Assembly: GCA_963931865.1 (NCBI GenBank)
Contig: OZ007510.1
Coordinates: forward strand, 1,316,717 to 1,380,716
Direction of reading: 5' to 3'
Length of the DNA: 64,000 bases
Source: Axinella damicornis
Taxonomy: Eukaryota; Porifera; Demospongiae; Axinellida; Axinellidae
The stretch's first letter is position 1, and every line of letters starts with the position of its first letter. Shown here piece by piece: positions 22,158-31,195 of the stretch. A program made the translations under genes and the position numbers. The notes below the pieces were generated by a model that did no database searches, was not told where the DNA came from, and saw only the letters and a program-made list of their open reading frames with translations.

Positions 22158-23339
22158 ATGGCCGAAACAACCGTGTGTTTCCACCGAACTCTTCACCCAA
22201 AGAACCTTGGAACCTGTCTGTCTGAAATTCTGAAGTATATTCTCTATGCAAAGGGCCAAATTCCTCTTCCTTACAACCAGCTTGTGAAGGAGAAAACTAT
22301 GGAGGAACTAAATGATCGGAAGTCATCCAGGCAAGCAAAGAGGTTCTGGGAAAGAGTGAAGAAACTCCAGCAATGCCTCTCTTGCATCCACTCAATGTGT
22401 TCAGAGGCCGGGCCTTCCATTCAGGAAATGGTGGTGATCCTTGGAGGGACCCTTGTGAGCCCTAAAGAGGTGTACCAGGTGAAAATTGAAGCTGGCCTGG
22501 TGAACAATGATACATCTGAGCTGTCCCAGGACAACCTCACAAGATATGTGGTCAAGAACCTTGTTAGCATTGGACTGGAGGCTGATCCTCAGACACTCTC
22601 CTTGACTAACTGTTTTGTCCTGCTTCTTGCACCACGATTAGCCAAATTTGACACGCATGCTTTTCCAAGGATGTCCTTCAAGGTATTACAGAGGGGAAGC
22701 CATGTTTGTTTGCATTTAAACTTAGAGGGCAGTTGTAAAGATGACACTGCAATGCAGCATCTGGGGCAAACTGTGAGTGTTAAGTCTGGGACAGAATTGG
22801 AAGGTGCAGCTGATGGTCCACTGGCTGGAGATGTGCAGGAACAAGGCATGAGTAGAGCTGATGGTCCACTGGCTGGAGATGTGCAGGAACAAGGCATGAG
22901 TAGAGCTGATGGTCCACTGGCTGGAGATGTGCAGGAACAAGGCATGAGTAGAGCTGATGGTCCACTGGCTGGAGATATGCAGGAACAAGGCATGAGTAGA
23001 GCTGATGGTCCACTGACTGGAGATGTGCAGGAGCAAGGCATGAGTAGAGCTGATTGTCCACTTACTGGAGATGTGCAGGAGCAATGCATGAGTAGAGCTG
23101 ATTGTCCACTGACTGGAGATGTGCAGGAGCAATGCGTGCGTGAGGAGGAAGCTGAAGCCAAGGTGAAGGAGGACTTGGTACACTTACTGGCAGGACTCTC
23201 GCTGGATGAGAGTGAGAAAGATGACTACGTCTGGTTCCAAATTGCCGCTGTATTTCAAGGATTCAAAGAACTGCCACTTCCATCAAACAGTAGAGAGGAC
23301 TGGAGTGACGCTAATGACATATGGGCTAGATCATCATGA
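22158..23339 (+). CDS. MAD2L1BP: MAD2L1-binding protein (p31comet) with an inserted tandem repeat
   Basis: Single open frame, 393 aa. p31comet binds closed MAD2 and works with TRIP13 to take apart the mitotic checkpoint complex. Family blocks: LSEILKYILYAKGQIPLPYNQL (residues ~21-42, shown in part), VVILGGTLVSPKEVYQVKI (~92-110), SFKVLQRGSHVCLHLNL (~173-189), and the C-terminal DYVWFQIAAVFQGFKELP (~355-372), which corresponds to the family's DYIWFQ...FKGF ending. Between the last two blocks are seven copies of a 16-residue unit (ADGPLAGDVQEQGMSR type) encoded by a 48-bp minisatellite. These sit where vertebrate proteins have a short link, and the frame is kept because 48 is a multiple of 3. 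The lack of introns contrasts with most neighbouring genes. Confidence 0.92.
   Translation: MAETTVCFHRTLHPKNLGTCLSEILKYILYAKGQIPLPYNQLVKEKTMEELNDRKSSRQAKRFWERVKKLQQCLSCIHSMCSEAGPSIQEMVVILGGTLVSPKEVYQVKIEAGLVNNDTSELSQDNLTRYVVKNLVSIGLEADPQTLSLTNCFVLLLAPRLAKFDTHAFPRMSFKVLQRGSHVCLHLNLEGSCKDDTAMQHLGQTVSVKSGTELEGAADGPLAGDVQEQGMSRADGPLAGDVQEQGMSRADGPLAGDVQEQGMSRADGPLAGDMQEQGMSRADGPLTGDVQEQGMSRADCPLTGDVQEQCMSRADCPLTGDVQEQCVREEEAEAKVKEDLVHLLAGLSLDESEKDDYVWFQIAAVFQGFKELPLPSNSREDWSDANDIWARSS
22809..23144 (+). repeat. Coding minisatellite, 48-bp unit x7
   Basis: Units start at 22809, 22857, 22905, 22953, 23001, 23049 and 23097. The first four are almost identical; the last three carry shared changes (GATTGTCCACT, GAGCAATGC). 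It encodes an acidic, probably disordered 16-residue repeat in p31comet. Confidence 0.95.
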
Positions 23340-23461
23340 GAATTGTTCCTTAGCAACCACTGGCATATCTATCACAAACAATTGCTATATCATCATCACA
23401 TTTGATTATATCTAACTGGTAAATCGTTTGAAATATGACAGTAGTGAGAGGATGCTGTCAG

Positions 23462-24428
23462 TCAATTGACCTGCATAACACAGAAAGCCATGTAGAAGAA
23501 CACCCTATCTGTTTTGTGGAGCTCAGTGGACAGCTGCTTTAGGTGAGTCAACTTTGATTGCAATAGTGCGGAAGGGGGGTAGTGAGCCACAAAGAGGTTC
23601 CAGTATGCTATTCTCCCTCCTGCCGCCATCTTGTCTGCCAGAGCAGTAAATACAACATCAGAAGCCTCCTCGCTCATGTACTCAAATAAGTCGGACAGGT
23701 TGGCCTGGATGAGGAGAGGAGATAAACTAGTTGGCCTAGGAACATGCAAGTAAATATGTACCTTGTTGATTTTAGGGAGATTTGGTTGGTTGAGGTAGTC
23801 TTCTAGCGTCCCAGTAAAGACCTGAACTCTATCCACGAGACCCTGCAGCAGGGGGAGAGAAGACATTTTCTAAACCTGAGTCAGCAGGTAGACCCTTGAC
23901 CTTTTCAAAGCATGTTACCTTACTCAAAACTAAGCTAGTATTTTAGTTAATACTATAACCATGCCTTTAAGATTAATGTTGTATATAGTAAGCCTTTGTG
24001 ATGTTCTTAGTCAAAGGCCAATATTAACTTTCAACTCTAATCATAGTATTACGTTTTAGTTATTAACTAAACAACAATCTCTACTCCAATCTCACTTTCA
24101 GTTTCATGAATCCATCCCTGGTTAGGAAGGGGGGCGCCAATGTCGGGTTGGAGTCAGGGTTGAACCCTCTCCTCCCCCTCAGCCACCAGCTGAGGTAGAA
24201 GTTGTCCTGTACAGGGATGGTTTGGCAGACATCCGAGAACCTCCTCCACAGCAAGGCACTCATGTCTGTGTCAGACATGTCAACATACTTCAGCTGAGCG
24301 TGGGATCTTCCTTTAGTTTGTTGCTCCTTCCCTGAATACCACCTAGTGTGTGTGAGAGTGTGTGTGTGTGCCTTCCCTGAATACCACCTAGTGTGTGTGT
24401 GTGTGTGTGTGTGCGTGCGTGTGTTTGT

Positions 24429-24470
<42 letters not shown>

Positions 24471-24673
24471 GTGTGTGCGTGTGCGTGCATGCGTGTATGC
24501 GTGTGTGTGTGTGCGTGTGTGTGTGTGCATGTGCGTGCATGCGTGTGTGTGTGTGTGTGTGCGTGTGTGTGTATGTGTGTGTGTGTGTGTGTGTATGTGT
24601 GCGTGTGTGTGTATGTGTGTGTGTGCGTGTGCGTGTATGTGTGTGTGTGTGCGTGTGTGTGCGTGCGCGTGCA

Positions 24674-24720
<47 letters not shown>

Positions 24721-27353
24721 TCGGTGTATACAGGCAAATGAAACTCACACTCAGACAATGAACAGACACTATAAAATCAATTTACATTTGTAGCTCTCTA
24801 ATCTTGTCGATGGGTAGCTTCTCAAACAAGCTCTTCTGCTCCTCCAGAGACTTTGCGGCTAAGAAGCCATCAATCTGCTCTCTGCTGACCACCTTTGGCA
24901 GGTGTTCATCGTGGTAAGTAGCAACGTACTTTTCCAATCGACTACAGTTCCACACGCCAACCTCCAGAATCTCGGAATGGGAGTCCCAATACTCCTACAG
25001 GTCACATTATAATACATGAATAGTGCATGTACGCATCCCCAGGCTCCTCCCATCAAAGGGATGACCTGGGGATGAGGATTCTTCACTCCAACCAAGGGGT
25101 AGGACAAACTTGCGTATATTCACAAATTCTGTACATGCAGCCTCTTTTTGTGCCAGTTCCAAGAATTTACTAAAGCTAAAACGAGCACTTTTAGTTTGCT
25201 CAGCTTTGCTGCTGCAATCGGTATCGGTAGTCCCATTTCGTGGGACTCTACCAACCTTTTGGCAATACACACTAAGTCTTAGAACAAAATTGTTTCAAGC
25301 GTTGAGCTATGCTATGCCCCGGCAAACTTGGATGCTACGAGTCGAGTGCTTACTAGCTGTTATCTCTGTAAATCCTCCACATACACAATAATGGAACGTA
25401 ATTTTCTCACGTGACTTTTCAAGCTTGTCCTACTCCCTACCCCTCTTGCACTCCAACCACTCGCAGTAGCCACTGATTATGACATCGACTCATAGAAGTG
25501 CTCAAATATGACACATGGTGGAATGTTCTTAGCAACAGAGGAATGAGGAATGCATACCATACCTGTGCATATGCTGGTAAGTGGTCCCGTATCTCATGGT
25601 ACACTTTCAGTCTGAGAAGAAAGTAAACTCTTGTGATGCAAGAGCACGTAAGTAGACTGGTTTTGTACCAAGCAATGACATGCCAAAACCCAGATTCACA
25701 GCCTATTTCTTCAGCAACATGTACTACAGGTACTTGTGAATCAGTGCTTGGGGACTGAGAGATTAATTTAGGCCAATGTTCATCCCACAATGCTAAGAAT
25801 CTACCTAATGTACAATGTATTGGTGTTCAGAATGTTTACTCGTTATGACAGATTGTACCATCCTGATAATGCACCCAACAGTCTGCAGAAAATAATCTAT
25901 CTTGTTTACTGTTCTGCTGTTCATGAGACAGTTCTTCATAATTATACTGCCACACACTATCATTCTCGCCAAGTGACTACAAACTGCAGTGTGGTTATCA
26001 GACCTAAGTTACGCACCGTTGCTTGCTGCTGTCCTCAGTCTCTCCAAGCAGGCAGAGAAAGTCTTCGTAGGCCAGACGTGCAATTGCACACAGCTTCAGC
26101 TCAAAGAGGGCATTTTGTGCTGGGCTCATATCCACAGCAACTGCACAATATAGAGAGTGTCATTTGTCAGCTCAGGCTGCAAATTATATAGCAGCAAGTT
26201 CAGTCTAGCCTCAATCCCAGACCACCCCCACTGCGAGCACTTCAGTCTAGCCTCAATCCCAGACCACCCCCACTGTGAGCACTTCAGGCTAGCCTCAATC
26301 CCAGACCACCCCCACTGCGAGCACTTCAGTCTAGCCTCAATCCCAGACCACCCCCACTGCGAGCACTTCAGTCTAGCCTCAATCCCAGACCACCCCCACT
26401 GCGAGCACTTCAGTCTAGCCTCAATCCCAGACCACCCCCACTGCGAGCACTTCAGTCTAGCCTCAATCCCAGACCACCCCCACTGCGAGCACTTCAGTCT
26501 AGCCTCAATCCCAGACCACCCCCACTGCGAGCACTTCAGTCTAGCCTCAATCCCAGACCACCCCCACCGCGAGCACTTCAGGCTAGCCTCAATCCCAGAC
26601 CACCCCCACCGCGAGCACTTCAGTCTAGCCTCAATCCCAGACCACCCCCACTGCAAGCACTTCAGTCTAGCCTCAATCCCAGACCACCCCCACTGCGAGC
26701 ACTTCAGTCTAGCCTCAATCCCAGACCACCCCCACCGTGAGCAATCAAGGCCCACAGTCCAGCACCCAACTTCTAGTGTATGCCTTCCTTCATGAGTGCA
26801 GACTACTTGCCATACAGTAATCTAGCTTCATCCTCAAGCCTCCTGTCAAACCCGAGGCATGAATGAGGCTATATATCTCCACCTGCATGTACCATTCACA
26901 AGAGGACTCATCCTCACCTCCAGTCTTAGAGGTTCCTAGTTTTGTCCCAACTATGCAACAGGGATATTTTCTTTCAACCATATTTAAAAGGGTTAGCTAC
27001 CGTCATGTTCTTTGCTCTTGTTAGCCACCATAATTTGCAGTGAACCTCTCAGAGATACAAAACATATAAGCAAACTCTGTACCAATTGTTTTGGGTCTGT
27101 CCAGTAGAAGATTGAGAGTATTGTCCCCAGAGCTGCAGTGGAGAGATGGGTAATTTACAGATTTAAACGGAAATCTTTAAATTCTGGGCTCTCACCTGGT
27201 GATGGAAATGACGACATCTTGGTCCTCCTGGATCTGAAGGCCCCGGGAGAGAGTGCGGTGGTCCTCCCACACTCGGCTGTACCTGATGACAGAAAGGTCC
27301 AACTTCTTGGCCACCTCACTTTGCAGATCTGTATCCTCGGGCTTGGACGTCAT
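23462..27353 (-). CDS. BtaA-like (DUF3419) S-adenosylmethionine:diacylglycerol 3-amino-3-carboxypropyltransferase
   Basis: Eight exons, all phases consistent: 27353-27196, 27132-27083, 26140-26017, 25611-25563, 24994-24786, 24342-24096, 23842-23762 and 23704-23462. The product is 386 aa. An in-frame ATG at 27374 is an alternative start. BtaA enzymes move the aminocarboxypropyl group of SAM to diacylglycerol, the first step to betaine lipids. Diagnostic parts: YSRVWEDHRTL, then ISITSSGDNTLNLLLDRP (SAM-binding loop across exons 1-2), AVDMSPAQNALFELKL, PVQDNFYLSWWLRG, and ANLSDLFEYMS with GGRIAYWNLF near the C-terminus. No BtaB-type N-methyltransferase domain is fused or adjacent, so the final lipid is uncertain. 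It is head-to-head with GLO1. The 24341 CA array and the 42-bp minisatellite lie in introns. Confidence 0.88.
24341..24720. repeat. Long GT/CA array with a duplicated exon start
   Basis: About 375 bp of GT with GC and AT variants in a BtaA-like intron, just upstream (minus strand) of exon 6. The exon's first bases with its acceptor (CTAGGTGGTATTCAGGGAAG on the minus strand) occur twice, at ~24327-24346 and ~24372-24391, separated by CA units. Cysteine/valine- and histidine/threonine-rich frames here are artefacts. Confidence 0.9.
26201..26745. repeat. Minisatellite, 42-bp unit x ~13
   Basis: The unit starts TCTAGCCTCAATCCCAGACC and runs 42 bp with very few variants. 42 is a multiple of 3 and units lack stops, so both strands read as open frames of over 200 codons. 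It is intronic in the BtaA-like gene and I do not call it coding. The TAGCCTCAATCCCAGAC core resembles a foldback-element end. Confidence 0.9.
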
Positions 27354-27556
27354 GGCTGCCCTGGCTCGACTCAAACCAACACCGAATTAGTCTCGTTCCA
27401 CAAGGGGGTCTGGGGACGAGACTAACACCGGATGTGTAAAAAGGGGGTGGGGCTGGATTGAGAATTCGTTTATTCTCAGATTCGGGAATAGCAGCCCCAG
27501 AACCAGACAGAGGTCTTTGTGTTAACGGTCGATCAGCAAAGCAAGCAGCAAACGGT
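27354..27556. promoter_or_regulatory. Probable bidirectional promoter, BtaA-like/GLO1
   Basis: 203 bp between divergent ATG codons. It contains a foldback-derived TAGTCTCGTTCC ... GGGGACGAGACTA hairpin at about 27389-27424 and a GC-rich block (AAAGGGGGTGGGGCTGG). The role is inferred from orientation. Confidence 0.55.
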
Positions 27557-29797
27557 ATGGCGGAGCAACAGCTTCCTTGTCCCGACTACAAGTCCTACCT
27601 AGCGGAACCGGACGAGAGCTGCAAAGACTTCATCATGCAGCAGACGATGATGCGCATCAAGGACCCCAAGAAGTCCCTGGACTTCTACAGTAAAGTACTG
27701 GGGATGAGGTAGGCGTGTAGCCTCGTTCATGCATGCATGCCACGCCAGACGGCTCGGGCCATTCTGTCTGCCTCAAGCTCCTTCCTCCAGTTTTATCAGT
27801 ACATCTTCTTTGAGATCAGATTCACTGGCAGTATGCAGTAGTGCAAGTGACAAAAGCTGGGCGTGGAAGCCTGGGAACGAGAATAGAACAGATGTGTAGT
27901 GGTGTGGAGATTTATTCCAGCTAGTGCATGCTTCTGCAGTTAGTCTGGAAAAGCCAGACCCTTGCATAGTCTCAGTACCAAGGTTGCGATCATTTCCAGT
28001 ATGTAGACTCTACTAGAAGCGAACACTGCCCTGACTAGCCCTTTCGTACGGCGAAGACACCAACATTAGTAAATTGCTGCAGTGGTCTGATGGCAGCAGA
28101 GTACTGACTCCTTGTTCCCAGGCCCTGTACAAAATATCAAAAAGACGTATACTGGGCTTGGGAACAAGGCTATCCAAGGGGTGTAATAAGTCACACCTGC
28201 ACCTTGACCCCTGCATCGAGCTGCACCATGTGAAGAATGTGCTCTTATATGAATCATAATATGTGCATCGTAGCTCTTCTGCTTTGGCTGGCTTAAACCT
28301 TTTGACTTGATACAGCACAATTTTGTTTGATTGTCTCCTTAAATGGAATTACTTTTGCGGGTCATCTGCGGATCAGCTAGTGTGAAATACTAGCTCCCCC
28401 AGAGCATTCAGCTGGGAGGGGGTTGTCCCCGATTCTCTTCTGCATAGATGAGCTACTGCTTCAGTTAAAGCGTGCTGGCAGTGGTTGTCACTGTTTTCAG
28501 TCTTACCTGTGAAACTTTAGTAGCTACAAGTTTGGCCTCAAGTTCTGTGGTTCTGGGTAAATTACGGCAGTTCTTGCCCTCCTACAGGCTGCTAAAGCGA
28601 CTGGACATGCCCTCCATGAAGTTCACCATTTATTTCATGGGCTATGAGAAGGCAGAGGATATCCCTTCAGACGAGACTGAGAGAACAAAGTGGATGTTCT
28701 CAAGGAAAGCCACTGTCGAGCTCACTCAGTAAGATGGAGCTAAAATGTATACATGTAGTTCTTTGTAATCCCAGTGCTCATCATCGCATACGTACTTCGA
28801 TCTTTTCCATGAAGCAACTGGGGCACCGAGGATGACCCTGACTGTAGCTATCACAACGGAAACAAAGACCCGAGAGGCTTTGGTATGTCGGCATGTGTTT
28901 GATTAACAAGATGTACACAGTAGGGAGCCTGGGAATGAGGTAGATTGTATTTCTTCTCTGTGCAGGTCACATTGGCATAGCCGTGCCAGACGTCTACAAG
29001 GCTTGTGAGAGGTTTGAGCAGCTGGGGGTAAACTTTGTGAAGAAGCCAGACGGTGGTGAGCTATGAATAGTAGCATGTCTTAAGAGAGAAAGTCTCAGGG
29101 CTGTGATCATCATCTAGACAGGAAATTTAAGCCCTAAAATCGCTGGATCTTGAGTGTCTAATCATTACACTCCTTCAATGTAATAATGTTCGACACCACT
29201 GAGGAACATCCACAAAGATTCTGAGTGTACCATGACGAATGCCATTGTGTACTGACTCAAACACTGAAATGTGCTGAAAACTAACCTTGGTGAAGTCTTC
29301 TCCTTGGCTGCCATTGCTCACCTCCTTAACAGCATGTGACAAAACCTGTGCATTAGCTGGGGCATTCAAGCTGTAAGCTAGTCACCTACAGACTGCCTGG
29401 GAGTGAGGCTAGCTGTAAGTATGAATGATGGATGCAATCAGGAGCTTATGAGCGCCGTGAAGCATCCTGGCACAATCAGTCTGCTGAACTATCCACGAGG
29501 TGAGCAGGAGGCATCATTCTGGAAGGTGAGTTTGCCCTACCAGGTGCACTACCACTGCCAGGGTGCAGTTGGCATTTGTAACTTGGGAGGAGAGAAATGT
29601 CCTAGATCATCTACCTAGATCCAAGCTTTCTGTTGGTTGAGAGCGTCAGAAGTGACATAAATGAAGCTGAAAGACCATAATCCTTAACTGGGGCTGCTCC
29701 TCCCCGTGCAGGCAAGATGAAGGGGATCGCATTCGTCACTGATCCTGATGGCTACTGGATCGAGATCCTCAGCCCAAACAACATGGCCACTCTGTGA
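27557..29797 (+). CDS. GLO1: Lactoylglutathione lyase (glyoxalase I)
   Basis: Turns the methylglyoxal-glutathione hemithioacetal into S-lactoylglutathione in the cytosol. Exons are 27557-27708, 28588-28728, 28815-28882, 28966-29055 and 29712-29797. They are in phase with GT/AG ends and give 178 aa, close to the ~184 aa of animal enzymes. Start context: ATGGCGGAGCAACAG. The four metal ligands are in their family settings: Q29 in [13 protein letters not shown], the Glu in RKATVELTH, the His in [10 protein letters not shown] and the catalytic Glu in [11 protein letters not shown]. The protein ends NNMATL. Introns 1 and 4 contain foldback fragments (e.g. 28118-28172). Head-to-head with the BtaA-like gene. 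Confidence 0.96.
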
Positions 29798-30417
29798 CTG
29801 GAACGTTGACTTGGTGGCCATCTTGTGTGCATGTGTCTGGATCGACCCCCCACTTATATTTTGGTGAATGATATGACTTCATATGAATGGAAATGTTGTT
29901 GGTCTCCAAGAAAATAGAGTATAGAAGCAACCAGTTCCCAATCCATGCACCCAGTGATGCGGTCTGGGAATGAGACCAATCTACAGCCACATCCTTAGGC
30001 CACTCCCACCTCCAGGGTTACTTAGGCTGTAGGTCCCAGGCCTGGGGTGTCATGGTTGTATGGATGGTAGTCCACAATTTCAGAGAAATTACGAGGACAC
30101 AAACAGTGGACAGGCTTTTCTTTCTCGGCTGGCCTGAAAACAAGGCAGTGGCTTGGAAACGAGGCTAAGCTAGGCAATAATTGCATGACTGTTGGAAATT
30201 TTATGTAATTACACTCTGGGATACATTTAGGAACACAAAAAAGTGCATAAGAATTCATAAACAGTATCAGTCCAAAGTCCAAAGTGCAAAGTACATACAG
30301 TGCAATGTTAGCAAACTATTGTTACATGTACGTACAATGATCAGCACATTTCACCAACCAGTTTTACAGGTTGGTCCAATCAGCATGAGATTGTGCACAT
30401 ACAGATCCGTCTGGAGG
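29798..30417. other. Intergenic stretch between convergent GLO1 and UBR gene
   Basis: About 620 bp with no gene seen. It presumably holds the 3' UTRs and polyadenylation signals of both convergent genes. Two foldback fragments occur (GTCTGGGAATGAGAC at ~29960 and GGAAACGAGGCTAAGC at ~30156). Confidence 0.6.
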
Positions 30418-30569
30418 CTACATGTTTGACCATGGGATCCTCATGAGTCCCCGGTTGCGCTCCATCTCCATGCAAATCTTTTCGGGAATGCGGTGATGGA
30501 ACCACAGCTGCCGGAGGTCTTGGTAGCTCTCCTCATTGAGCTTGAGGGGGTTTCCCCGTCTGTGCATTT

Positions 30570-30623
<54 letters not shown>

Positions 30624-31164
30624 GTGTGTGTGTGCGTTTGTGTGTGGATAAGCAGCAGTGCACAACCAACAGCTACAAGCCACATCCTTCGGGCTCTATT
30701 TTCAAGACTTCTAAACACAAATCATCCTTCACTGTGATAAGCTTGTACCTCAGCCCGGGATCAGGCTCCCCGTACTCATCCAGGTATGGATCCTACTCTG
30801 CTCTAATTCAATACTACTGTGTGAGCTTGTACCTCAGCCCAGGATCAGGCTCTCCATACTCATCCAGGTATGGATCCTACTATGCTCTAATTCAATACTA
30901 CTGTGTGAGCTTGTACCTCAGCCCAGGATCAGGCTCTCCATACTCATCCAGGTATGGATCCTACTATGCAATACTACTGTGTGAGCTTGTACCTCAGCCC
31001 AGGATCAGGCTCTCCATACTCATCCAGGTATGGCGGGGTGATGGTGCATCCCTTCACATTGCTCAGGTCCGTGGCATCCAGGAGAACCACATATGCCTCC
31101 AGAATCCACAGCGCCATCCCCATCCCTACACCACAGCTGTGTGTGTGTGTGTGTGTGTGTGTGT

Positions 31165-31195
<31 letters not shown>

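Noticed and set aside
22041..22259. 73-residue N-terminal extension of SAYSD1 from ATG at 22259
   Set aside because: The extension is antisense to the start of MAD2L1BP, and the family N-terminus aligns with the ATG at 22040.
22589..23183. Minus-strand frames of 150-190 codons over MAD2L1BP
   Set aside because: Shadow of the plus-strand coding minisatellite.
24081..24769. Long Cys/Val and His/Thr-rich frames
   Set aside because: Translation of GT/CA microsatellite; only 24096-24342 on the minus strand is exon.
26201..26745. CRISPR-like array (regular direct repeats)
   Set aside because: The whole unit repeats with no unique spacers, and the DNA is animal nuclear.
26157..26795. 212-codon plus-strand frame of 14-residue repeats (LASIPDHPHCEHFS type)
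   Set aside because: It is a 42-bp intronic minisatellite without stops; both strands are open, and it lies inside an intron of the BtaA-like gene.
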